Below are positions 50,323-58,021 of a DNA stretch of 64,000 nucleotides, in pieces. The stretch lies in NCBI GenBank assembly GCA_900542275.1, contig UQMW01000002.1, positions 40,837 to 104,836 of the forward strand, given 5' to 3'. Position numbers and translations under genes: made by a program. Position 1 is the first letter of the stretch, and every line of letters begins with the position of its first letter. The stretch comes from an uncultured Collinsella sp. (GTDB lineage: Bacteria > Actinomycetota > Coriobacteriia > Coriobacteriales > Coriobacteriaceae). A model generated the notes under the pieces. It was not told the origin of the DNA. It worked only from the letters and a program-made list of their open reading frames with translations, and ran no database searches.

Positions 50323-51018
50323 CTATGCCTGCTGCCAGGTATCGACGAGCTCCTCGGCTGCGGCGTAGGGGTCGTCGGCGCTGCAGACGGCGCTCACCAC
50401 AAAGAAGCCGTCGACGCCGGTGGTCTTAAGCTGCGGCAGGTCGGCCGTCTTGACGCCACCGCCCACCACGATGGGCACGGGGCTTGCCGCATGGAGGGCA
50501 GCCAGGTCCTCAAAGCTCTTGGTGATGATGGAGCCATCGGCTGCGCGTCCGCAGTCGCGCTTGGTTTCGGTCTCGTGGAGCGGGCCGATGCCCAGGTAAT
50601 CGACTAGGCTCATGTCGGCGGTCTTGACGTACTCGAGCATCTCCTCGCAGCGGGCCGAAAGGCCCACGATGGCGTCGGGCCCCAGAAGCTTGCGGCAGAC
50701 CTCCACGGGGATGTCGCTCTGGCCCACGTGCACGCCGTCGACAGCGATGCCCTGCTCGCGTGCGGCGAGCACGCAGTCAAGGCGGTCGTCAATCAGCAAG
50801 GCGACCTGCCCGGTTTTGCCGGCCTGAGCGATGGCCTGCGCGGCATCGCCCGTCAGTGCGATGATCTCGCGGGCGCTTGCCACTTTGGAGCGTACCTGGA
50901 TGCAGGTAAAGCCGGCGTCAAGTGCCTGGGCCACCACATCGCCCACGGGGCGCCCGAGGGTGTTTTCGGGGCCGAGTACCAGATAGGCCGAGATATCAAG
51001 GTTGTCGCGGATGCTCAT
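50323..51018 (-). CDS. thiE: Thiamine-phosphate synthase
   Basis: 231 residues, TIM barrel. ISAYLVLGPENTLGR start, IQVRSK, LLIDDRLDCVLA (DD..D phosphate/metal), GVHVGQSDI, LVDYLGIGPLHETETK (pyrophosphate loop) and IVVGGGV are the ThiE signature. It joins HMP-PP with thiazole phosphate to make thiamine phosphate. The ATG overlaps the stop of the preceding gene in a thiM-MTH1187-thiE operon behind a TPP riboswitch. ThiD is not in the window. Confidence 0.95.
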   Translation of the reverse strand: MSIRDNLDISAYLVLGPENTLGRPVGDVVAQALDAGFTCIQVRSKVASAREIIALTGDAAQAIAQAGKTGQVALLIDDRLDCVLAAREQGIAVDGVHVGQSDIPVEVCRKLLGPDAIVGLSARCEEMLEYVKTADMSLVDYLGIGPLHETETKRDCGRAADGSIITKSFEDLAALHAASPVPIVVGGGVKTADLPQLKTTGVDGFFVVSAVCSADDPYAAAEELVDTWQQA

Positions 51019-51356
51019 CGTGCTTCCTCCTGCTTTTTGATCTGCGCTTCCATGCGCTCGAGTTTGCCGGTCATGGTGTCGGTAAATCCGGGGCGAATAT
51101 CGGCCTTGAGCACGACTTCGGTGCGGATGCCCTTGCTCGCCAACACAAAGGTCGCGTCGCGCACGACCTTCATGACCTCGTCCCAGTCGCCCTCGATCTC
51201 GGTGAACATCGAGGTGGTGCGGTTAGGAAGGCCACTCTCGCGAATGACGCGCACGACCTCGGCGACCTCGGCGGATAGCTCGTCACCGGTGCCGCACGGG
51301 GCGATGGCCACGGCGACCAGGGTGTTCATGCCGGCATTGGTTGCGGGCTCGGACAT
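51015..51356 (-). CDS. MTH1187/YkoF family thiamine-binding protein
   Basis: 113 residues. VAVAIAPCGTGDELSAEVAEVVRVIRESGL and MFTEIEGDWDEVMKVVRDA match the ferredoxin-like MTH1187 domain, which binds thiamine or HMP. Position between thiM and thiE, with overlapping ends, supports a role in thiamine salvage. ATG follows GAGGAGG. Confidence 0.9.
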   Translation of the reverse strand: MSEPATNAGMNTLVAVAIAPCGTGDELSAEVAEVVRVIRESGLPNRTTSMFTEIEGDWDEVMKVVRDATFVLASKGIRTEVVLKADIRPGFTDTMTGKLERMEAQIKKQEEAR

Positions 51357-51359
51357 GGC

Positions 51360-52199
51360 TTATGCCTCCTCGAGCTCGAGTTGGTTGTCGGCAATGTCCT
51401 GGGCGGTTGCGCGGTAGAGCTCGTCGATAAAGGCGACCTTAAAGCTTGCCGGGGCATCGGCAACGGCGGCGGCACGCGTACCGGCAACGTTGTAGACGGC
51501 GGTGCCGCAGATGGCCGCCGTAAACGGGTCGGTGGCGCAGGCGTACACGGCCAGCACGCCGCCCTGCGAGCAGCCGCAGCCGGTGATCTTGGACATGAGT
51601 GGGCTGCCGCCGTGGGACTTGGCCACGGTCGTGCCGTCGGTAATCAGGTCGACTTCGCCCGAGACCACTACGGCGCCGCCGGTGTAGCGGGCGAGCGCCA
51701 CGGCGGCATCGCGGGCGGCGTCTACCGTATCGGTGGTATCGACACCGCGTACGCGGCTCAGATCAGCCGCCTCGCCCTCAAGACCCCACAGGCCGGCGAG
51801 TGCGATGATCTCGGAGGCGTTGCCGCGCACGATGGCGGGCTTGTACTGCTTGAGTTCGCCTACCAACTGAGTGCGCAGGCTGCCGATACCCAGGCCCACC
51901 GGATCGAGCACCCAGGGCTTGCCGGCGTCGTGTGCCGCCTTGGCCGCGCGGGGAATCGTCTCCTCGTAGATGGGGAAGAGCGTTCCCATGTTGAGATAGA
52001 TGGCGCCACCGCCGGCAACGAGTGCCTCGCCCTCGTCGGGCAGATAGACCATGGCGGCCGAACCACCCACGGCGAGCTGCGCGTTGGCGACAAAGTCAAT
52101 CGTCACCGTGTTGGTGATGGAGCCGGCCATGGGATTGGTGGCACGAATCTCCTCCACGGCCTTGACCACGTTTTGCTTAAGCTGTTCCGAATCGATCAC
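51360..52199 (-). CDS. thiM: Hydroxyethylthiazole kinase
   Basis: 279 residues, ribokinase fold. ITNTVTIDFVANAQLAVGGSAAM, WVLDPVGLGIGSLRT, IVRGNASEIIALAG and the ATP-anion-hole segment KITGCGCSQGGVLAVY are diagnostic. It phosphorylates salvaged thiazole alcohol for ThiE. First gene of the operon, behind a TPP riboswitch and terminator at 52225-52356. Confidence 0.96.
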   Translation of the reverse strand: MIDSEQLKQNVVKAVEEIRATNPMAGSITNTVTIDFVANAQLAVGGSAAMVYLPDEGEALVAGGGAIYLNMGTLFPIYEETIPRAAKAAHDAGKPWVLDPVGLGIGSLRTQLVGELKQYKPAIVRGNASEIIALAGLWGLEGEAADLSRVRGVDTTDTVDAARDAAVALARYTGGAVVVSGEVDLITDGTTVAKSHGGSPLMSKITGCGCSQGGVLAVYACATDPFTAAICGTAVYNVAGTRAAAVADAPASFKVAFIDELYRATAQDIADNQLELEEA

Positions 52200-52224
52200 T
52201 GCACATGCCTCCTTGGCATAGAAA

Positions 52225-52252
52225 AGGGGCGCTGTGCATAGACAGCGCCCCT
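52225..52252 (-). terminator. Intrinsic terminator of the TPP riboswitch
   Basis: AGGGGCGCTGT/ACAGCGCCCCT, an 11-bp perfect stem with a 6-nt loop; reading leftwards it ends in a short T-run. It is the expression platform between aptamer and thiM. Confidence 0.9.
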
Positions 52253-52261
52253 AAAAAGGCG

Positions 52262-52356
52262 GCATGCTCCCTACGCCAGCATTAACTGACAGGTTCAAAG
52301 GATTGGGCCCCATGCCCTCTCAGCCTTGTGGTTTGCACCGCCGGCACTCCCGCATC
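52262..52356 (-). ncRNA. TPP riboswitch (THI box) aptamer
   Basis: On the minus strand the conserved elements follow in order: GGGAGTGCC, GGCTGAGAGGGC, CCTTTGAACCTG, GTTAATGCTGGCGTAGGGAG. These are the pyrimidine-sensor and pyrophosphate-sensor helices of the THI element, only the exact boundary being uncertain. With TPP bound the terminator at 52225-52252 forms and the thiM-thiE operon is off. Confidence 0.95.
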
Positions 52357-52381
52357 GAATCTGTTGACCCTATACTAGCGC

Positions 52382-52483
52382 ACCTGCCAAAAAGGGACAG
52401 GTTTATTTTGGCAGGTAACAACTGGGGCTTTGCGTTTTCCCAGATAAAACCTGCCAAAATAAACCTGTCCCTTTTTGGCAGGT
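52382..52483. repeat. Long perfect inverted repeat, GGGACAGG family
   Basis: Two perfect 35-bp arms: ACCTGCCAAAAAGGGACAGG... at 52382-52416 and its complement at 52449-52483, with a 32-nt middle that itself holds CTGGG/CCCAG. Each arm starts and ends with ACCTGCCAAAA/TTTTGGCAGGT, so it can fold alone. A 44-bp copy with one mismatch lies at 20379-20422. It is between the riboswitch and the divergent HAD gene. Confidence 0.85.
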
Positions 52484-52523
52484 CGGTACAATAGACGGGA
52501 TTAAGAATGACCGAGGGGGCCTT

Positions 52524-53432
52524 ATGATTAAACTTGTGCTGACCGATATGGACGATACGCTGATTCCAGCCGGGCATGACGGTGCCAGTGACTACGCCAT
52601 TGAGGGCATTCATGCCATGCAGGCGGCTGGTCTGCACTTTGGCCCGGTTTCGGGTCGCCAGCCTTCTGCGATGGGCTGGATGTTCCGCAATCGCGCCGAG
52701 TGCTTCTCGACCGGCGCGTTCTGCAACGGCCAGGTCATGTTTGTGGACGGCGAGGTGGTAGCCTCGCATGCGACCGACAACGCTGCCCTTATGCGCTTGG
52801 CTGACTACTTGGAGCAAGAGACCGACGATACGTATCTGAAGGTCTACAGCCTGGGCGATGACTTTTGGAATAACGATGCCTACTGCGTGACGAGCGATCC
52901 CGAGCGTGTGCGCCGCGCCATGGAGTCGGGCGGCAACGCATGGCTCAAGGGCGAAGAGGCCCCGTGCCGTCCTGTCGTCGATGATGCGCCGGTGTTCAAG
53001 GCGAATATCTGGAGCGCTCGTTCGCGCGAAGAGCTCGCTGAGCTACGTGAGCGCGTTGCCGCTGAGGTGCCGGAACTCTCGCTCGTGTTTCCCAACAATC
53101 GTGTGCGCCTGTTCGACATTCTTCCAGCAGGTTGGGACAAGGGTTGCGCCGCGCTGGAGCTGGCGCGCGCTTTGGACCTGACGTCCGACGAGGTGGCCGT
53201 ATTTGGCGATTCCGATAACGACCTGCCCATGATCGGTGCCGTCCCCAACTCCGTTGCGGTCGCCAATGCCAACGAGGCCGTCACGGTTGCTGCGCGCTGG
53301 CATATCGGCGCTGCGGCAGACGATGCGGTTGCCGGGGCTCTGCATCAGATTGCCGCCTGCGCCGCGACGGGGGAGATGCCGTCGTTTATGCGTCAGGCAG
53401 ATGCGGCGGGTTCGGGTATCGCGGACGTCTAG
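52524..53432 (+). CDS. HAD superfamily hydrolase, Cof type (IIB)
   Basis: 302 residues. Motif I LVLTDMDDTLIP (nucleophile Asp), motif II in GPVSGRQPS, motif III Lys in GWDKGCAALELA, and motif IV FGDSDNDLPMIGA. The C2B cap lies between I and III. Cof-type phosphatases act on sugar phosphates, nucleotides or thiamine precursors; substrate not determined. The LysR gene follows after ten bases. Confidence 0.92.
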   Translation: MIKLVLTDMDDTLIPAGHDGASDYAIEGIHAMQAAGLHFGPVSGRQPSAMGWMFRNRAECFSTGAFCNGQVMFVDGEVVASHATDNAALMRLADYLEQETDDTYLKVYSLGDDFWNNDAYCVTSDPERVRRAMESGGNAWLKGEEAPCRPVVDDAPVFKANIWSARSREELAELRERVAAEVPELSLVFPNNRVRLFDILPAGWDKGCAALELARALDLTSDEVAVFGDSDNDLPMIGAVPNSVAVANANEAVTVAARWHIGAAADDAVAGALHQIAACAATGEMPSFMRQADAAGSGIADV

Positions 53433-53442
53433 GGAGGGCGCT

Positions 53443-54339
53443 ATGAAGCTTCAGCAGCTCAGATATGTTGTAAAAGTTGCCGAATGCGGCAGCATCACCG
53501 AGGCCTCGCGCCGACTCTTTGTGTCGCAGCCCTCGATTACCGCGTCGATCCGCGATCTCGAAAACGAGATGGGTGTGCATATCTTTGAGCGCACCAACAA
53601 GGGTGTCATTGTGTCTGAGGAAGGCGAGACCTTCTTGGGCTACGCGCGCCAGGTACTCGACCAGGCCGACCTGCTCGAGGGCAAGTACAAGGGCGCATCC
53701 GAGCAGGTGCCGCACTTTAGTGTGAGCTGCCAGCATTATTCCTTTGCTGTTAACGCGTTTGTCGATGTGATCCGCGAGTTCGATGCCGCGCGCTACGACT
53801 TTACCCTGCGCGAGGAGCAGACCCACGAGATTATCGAGGACGTCGCGCATATGAAAAGTGAACTGGGCATCCTGTATCTGTCGGAGCACAATCGCGAGGT
53901 TATCGAGCGCATGCTCGCTGCCAACGAGCTCGTATTCGAGGGGCTCTTCTGCGCCACGCCGCATGTCTTTGTATGCGCCGACCATCCACTGGCGGACCAC
54001 GCCAGCGTGACGCTCGAAGATCTCGAGGACTATCCGTTTTTATCCTACGAGCAGGGCAGCTACAACTCGTTTTACTATTCCGAGGAGCTGACCTCGACCT
54101 TTGAGCGCCGCAAGAATATCCGCGTGCGCGACCGTGCGACGTTGTTCAACCTGGTCATGGGCCTCAACGGCTACACGGTATGCTCAGGCGTGATCAGCCA
54201 TGAACTTAACGGCCCCGGCATTATCTCCATTCCGCTCGATGTAGACGAGTACATGGAGATCGGCATCATCACGCGCAAGAACACGACGCTCACGCGCTAC
54301 GGACAGGCCTATATCGACGCGATCCGTCAGCATATCTAG
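53443..54339 (+). CDS. LysR family transcriptional regulator
   Basis: 298 residues. N-terminal HTH MKLQQLRYVVKVAECGSITEA, RRLFVSQPSITASIRDLENEMG; the effector domain follows (FSVSCQHYSFAVNAFVDVIREF, GPGIISIPLD). The sequence before 53443 in this frame is the end of the HAD gene and not part of it. AGGGAGG precedes ATG. It lies 155 bases upstream of a MetE-like gene with a dyad between them, and so probably regulates it, as MetR-type regulators do for methionine synthesis. Confidence 0.93.
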   Translation: MKLQQLRYVVKVAECGSITEASRRLFVSQPSITASIRDLENEMGVHIFERTNKGVIVSEEGETFLGYARQVLDQADLLEGKYKGASEQVPHFSVSCQHYSFAVNAFVDVIREFDAARYDFTLREEQTHEIIEDVAHMKSELGILYLSEHNREVIERMLAANELVFEGLFCATPHVFVCADHPLADHASVTLEDLEDYPFLSYEQGSYNSFYYSEELTSTFERRKNIRVRDRATLFNLVMGLNGYTVCSGVISHELNGPGIISIPLDVDEYMEIGIITRKNTTLTRYGQAYIDAIRQHI

Positions 54340-54386
54340 ACTGCTGCGTCCTGCACGGGTCAAATCTCTTCATGGCAGTCCCAACT

Positions 54387-54407
54387 GATATAGGAAGCAT
54401 CTATATC
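54387..54407. promoter_or_regulatory. Candidate LysR operator upstream of the MetE-like gene
   Basis: GATATAG-N7-CTATATC, perfect 7-bp dyad of LysR box type, 88 bases before the ribosome-binding site of the MetE-like gene. A second, weaker AT-rich dyad follows (GTTATAAACGTATAT). Confidence 0.6.
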
Positions 54408-54494
54408 AAACTGTTATAAACGTATATTTTACGATGGCTATATGAGCGCTCATACTCTGTCCCAGTAAAGCAACCAATGCAAAGGGAGATATCT

Positions 54495-55628
54495 ATGAGC
54501 ACTTCAATTCAACCGAACGCGCCGTTTCGCGCTGATATCGTCGGCAGCTTTCTTCGTCCGCAGGCCGTAAAGGATGCCCGCGCTGCCTATGCGGCAGGCG
54601 CGCTTGATGCCGAGGGGCTTAAGGCCGTCGAGGATGAGGCTATTCGCGACCTGGTGGACAAGCAAAAGGCCGCTGGCCTGCAGGTGATTACCGATGGCGA
54701 GTTTCGCCGCAGTTACTGGCACCTCGACTTTATGTGGGGGCTCAACGGCATTGAACGCCGTACCTCGCGTACGGGCTATATGTTCCACGACGAGGAGACC
54801 ACGGCTGACACCGCCGTGGTGACCGGCCCCATCAGCGGCGAGAACCACCCCTTCGTCGAGCACTTTAAGTTTGTCAAGGCACTCGAGGGGGAGGGTCAGG
54901 TTGCGCGTCAGACCATTCCGGCGCCGATCCAGACGTTCTCGGAGGTTACGCTCGACCGCTGCGATGGCCAGCAGGAGAGCCTGCGCGCCGTCTACAAGAC
55001 CGACGAAGAGCTCGCCGATGCCATCGCCGCAGCATACCGCACCGTGATTGCCGACCTGTACGCAGCAGGCTGCCGCAGCATTCAATTTGATGACTGCACC
55101 TGGGGCATCTATTGCGATACCGACTTTGTGTCCAAGACCGGCATGAGCCCGGTTGACCTGCAAAAGGTGAGCGAGCTGGGCGTGGCGCTCAACAACGCCG
55201 CCATCGAGGGCAAGCCCGACGACCTCGTCATTAACACGCACGTGTGCCGTGGTAACTACCACTCTACCTATGCCTTCGAGGGCGGCTATGACCCCATCGC
55301 GCCGTACCTGTTTGCACATGAGGATGTCGACGCATTTTACCTGGAGTTCGATACGCCGCGCGCCGGCGGTTTTGAGCCGCTGAAGTATGTTGCCCCTGGC
55401 AAGAAAGTCGTGTTGGGCCTGGTGACCACCAAGGCGGCAGAGCTCGAGAACGAGGATGTTATCGTCGAGCGCATCCGCGAGGCGGCAAAGTACGTGCCGC
55501 TCGAGAGCCTGTATCTGTCTCCGCAGTGTGGCTTTGCCAGCTGCGAGATCGGCAACAAGCTGACCGAGGACGAGCAGTGGGCAAAGATTGCGCTGGTTAG
55601 GCGCATTGCCGAGCGTGTCTGGAAATAA
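54495..55628 (+). CDS. Cobalamin-independent methionine synthase-like protein (YxjG/MetE C-domain family)
   Basis: 377 residues, corresponding to the catalytic barrel only. FRADIVGSFLRP start, TDGEFRRSYWHLDFMW, VINTHVCRGNYHSTYAFEGGYD (zinc-ligand His and Cys), FYLEFDTPRAGGFEPL, VLGLVTTKAAELE and the zinc Cys in SLYLSPQCGFAS. This type uses an alternative methyl donor to convert homocysteine to methionine. ATG follows AAAGGGAG. The LysR gene upstream probably controls it. Confidence 0.9.
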   Translation: MSTSIQPNAPFRADIVGSFLRPQAVKDARAAYAAGALDAEGLKAVEDEAIRDLVDKQKAAGLQVITDGEFRRSYWHLDFMWGLNGIERRTSRTGYMFHDEETTADTAVVTGPISGENHPFVEHFKFVKALEGEGQVARQTIPAPIQTFSEVTLDRCDGQQESLRAVYKTDEELADAIAAAYRTVIADLYAAGCRSIQFDDCTWGIYCDTDFVSKTGMSPVDLQKVSELGVALNNAAIEGKPDDLVINTHVCRGNYHSTYAFEGGYDPIAPYLFAHEDVDAFYLEFDTPRAGGFEPLKYVAPGKKVVLGLVTTKAAELENEDVIVERIREAAKYVPLESLYLSPQCGFASCEIGNKLTEDEQWAKIALVRRIAERVWK

Positions 55629-55753
55629 CGATGCCGTTCGCAGGTGGCGGCGTGTGCGAGGCACTGCGTATCGCGTACAATGGTTCGGATCGTATCGTTC
55701 GGGCAGGTTATCCGATATGCCTGATCGCCCTTCCATTTTCTGAAAGGACTCTT

Positions 55754-57088
55754 ATGTCCCAGTCCTCGATGCCCGTCGTCACCGATGCCATCTATGACGC
55801 ATCGTCGCTCGGCCGCCCGCGCATGTTCCTGCTCGGCCTACAGCACCTGTTTGCCATGTTCGGTGCCACGGTGCTCGTACCCGTGCTCACCGGTCTCTCG
55901 GTTTCGGCAACGCTTTTGTTTGCCGGTCTGGGCACGCTGCTCTTCCACTTCCTGTCGCGCGGTAAGGTGCCGGCCTTTCTGGGCTCGTCGTTTGCCTTTA
56001 TCGCTGGCTATGCCGCGATTGCGCCCAACGGCGAGACGGAGCTTTTGCCCTACGCCTGCCTGGGCGTAGCTTGTGCCGGCCTGCTCTATCCGGTGCTTGC
56101 GGCGCTCTTCCGCGCGTTTGGCGCCAAGCGCGTTATGCGCTTCTTCCCGCCGGTGGTAACCGGTCCCATTGTCATTTCCATTGGCCTGATCTTGGCAAGC
56201 TCCGCTATTGCTAACTGCCAGACCAACTGGTTTGTGGCTGTTATTGCCGTGGCAGTGATCGTCATCTGCAACATATGGGGCCGCGGCATGGTCAAGATCG
56301 TGCCGATCCTGCTGGGCGTCGTGGTGAGCTATGCCGTTGCGGCCGCGTTGGGCGAGGTCGATTTTTCGGGTGTTGCCGCCGCTCCGTGGGTCGGTTTGCC
56401 CATCGTGTGGGACAACACGGTGTTTGCGCTCTTTGGGCCGCAGTTCGATAGCGGTCTTGCCACGACGGCCATTATCACCATCATGCCGCTGGCATTTGCG
56501 ACCATGATCGAGCATATCGGTGACATTTCGGCTATCGGCTCCACCTGCGAGCGCAACTATATTGCCGATCCCGGTCTGCATCGCACGCTGCTCGGCGACG
56601 GCCTTGCCACGATTCTGGCTTCGCTCTTTGGCGCTCCGGCCAACACCACGTATGGCGAGAACACCGGCGTGCTCGCCCTGACGCGCGTGTTCGACCCGCG
56701 CGTGATTCGCATTGCCGCATGCTGCGCCATCGTGCTTTCGTTCTGCCCCAAGTTTGCCGCCGTCATTGCGGCCATGCCGGCGTGTGTAATCGGCGGCGTG
56801 TCGCTCGTGCTTTACGGCATGATCAGCGCCGTGGGTGTCCGCAACCTCATCGAGAACCAGGTCGATTTCCAGAACAACCGCAACGTGCTGGTGGCAGCCC
56901 TAGTGCTCGTGCTCTCGCTCGGCATCGCGTACAGCACCGCCGGCGCCATCGTGCTGGAGCTGGGCGGCGTAACGATTTCGCTTTCCGGTCTTGCCGTGGG
57001 CTCGCTGGTGGGCATTGTGCTCAACGCCATCCTGCCCGGTAATGACTTTGAGTTTGATGTCTCCGAGCTCGAGGAGGCTGCTGAGTAG
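55754..57088 (+). CDS. Uracil-xanthine permease (NCS2)
   Basis: 444 residues, 14 helices. The NAT signature region appears as GPQFDSGLATTAIITIMPLAFATMIEHIGD, with the QH motif LGLQHLFAMFGATVLVP near the N-terminus and ANTTYGENTGVLALTRV. This is the UraA-type uracil transporter branch. ATG follows GAAAGGA; the open stretch before it is non-coding. It ends at a strong bidirectional terminator. Confidence 0.94.
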   Translation: MSQSSMPVVTDAIYDASSLGRPRMFLLGLQHLFAMFGATVLVPVLTGLSVSATLLFAGLGTLLFHFLSRGKVPAFLGSSFAFIAGYAAIAPNGETELLPYACLGVACAGLLYPVLAALFRAFGAKRVMRFFPPVVTGPIVISIGLILASSAIANCQTNWFVAVIAVAVIVICNIWGRGMVKIVPILLGVVVSYAVAAALGEVDFSGVAAAPWVGLPIVWDNTVFALFGPQFDSGLATTAIITIMPLAFATMIEHIGDISAIGSTCERNYIADPGLHRTLLGDGLATILASLFGAPANTTYGENTGVLALTRVFDPRVIRIAACCAIVLSFCPKFAAVIAAMPACVIGGVSLVLYGMISAVGVRNLIENQVDFQNNRNVLVAALVLVLSLGIAYSTAGAIVLELGGVTISLSGLAVGSLVGIVLNAILPGNDFEFDVSELEEAAE

Positions 57089-57111
57089 CAGCTGCGTTCA
57101 GCTAAAACAAG

Positions 57112-57151
57112 AAATGGTGCCCATGTGTATATGCGCGTGGGCACCATTTTT
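57112..57151. terminator. Bidirectional terminator
   Basis: AAATGGTGCCCA / TGGGCACCATTT with a T-run on the right strand; it lies between the permease gene and the convergent esterase gene, whose stop codon it touches. Confidence 0.88.
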
Positions 57152-57815
57152 AATGCGTCAGTATCCAGTGGATGCCGCGGGCCATGCGCAAGTCGGTTTG
57201 GGCAAAGTGGTTGCCGGGGTTGAGCTCCAGCGTTGTTGGAATGCCGCGCTCGACGAACAATGCTTCCATCGCGCGTGTGTCGTCGAGTACATGCCGCATC
57301 ATGCGGTTGGGCGTCTTGGTTTCCTTTTTGCCGAGTGACAGATAGACGGCTTGCGGGCTGCCGGCAAATGGCGCCGTGCTGGCGCGATCGACAAATTCGG
57401 GAAACCACAGGGACCCCGACGCGCTTGCGGCGCGGTCAAAGGCATCGGTTTGCCAGAGGGCCCAAAGCGAAAAGAGACCCGCCAGCGAATAACCGGCAAT
57501 GCCACGCCAAGCAGGTGGCTGAGGAAGCGACGACTCCACCTGGGGGATTATCTGATTCAGCAGCTCATCAAGAAAGCCGGCAGCCTGCCCACCAAAGGGC
57601 TCGGCATCGCGTACAGTCCCGTCGCATGCCCAGGGGCTTAGCTCGCGATTCCAATCGAGCCCGCCAATGGCGACGAGGGTGAAGGGTGGGCAGTCGAGCT
57701 CTTGGCAGCGGTCATAAACCTCGCTACCGTCGCCCATAACCACGGGAAGGTAGATGACGGGTGCGCTTTCGGCATGCATTGAGTGAACGGTTATCTGCTT
57801 TTGACGCGCTTCCAT
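57150..57815 (-). CDS. Putative esterase (alpha/beta hydrolase, IroE/Fes-like)
   Basis: 221 residues. Nucleophile motif GIAGYSLAGLFSLWALW (Ser in GXSXG), YLSLGKKETKTPN with the acidic residue, and NPGNHFAQTDLRMARG with the catalytic His. Members of this esterase family cleave ferric-enterobactin-type or other esters. ATG at 57815 has AGAAAAGC; signal peptide absent. Confidence 0.85.
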   Translation of the reverse strand: MEARQKQITVHSMHAESAPVIYLPVVMGDGSEVYDRCQELDCPPFTLVAIGGLDWNRELSPWACDGTVRDAEPFGGQAAGFLDELLNQIIPQVESSLPQPPAWRGIAGYSLAGLFSLWALWQTDAFDRAASASGSLWFPEFVDRASTAPFAGSPQAVYLSLGKKETKTPNRMMRHVLDDTRAMEALFVERGIPTTLELNPGNHFAQTDLRMARGIHWILTH

Positions 57816-57928
57816 GACGGGCTTCTCTCGGCGCTGTGGTATCGACAGCCCCTATTGTCGCACGCCAGCTCATACAGGTTGGGCTGCATCAAAACAATCG
57901 CGTGCACGCCCTGCGGGCGCAAATGGGA

Positions 57929-57964
57929 AACGCCACCGCCGGAGGGGAGCTCGGCGGTGGCGTT
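57929..57964 (-). terminator. Terminator after the first surface-protein gene
   Basis: AACGCCACCGCC / GGCGGTGGCGTT, 12-bp perfect stem, 12-nt loop, followed leftwards by TTTCCC. It lies 58 bases after the stop of the gene at 58022. Confidence 0.75.
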
Positions 57965-58021
57965 GTTAAACGGTGCTGGGGCTCGGGGCCTTCGCGGGAG
58001 CTGCCATGTGCGCAGAGGCGT

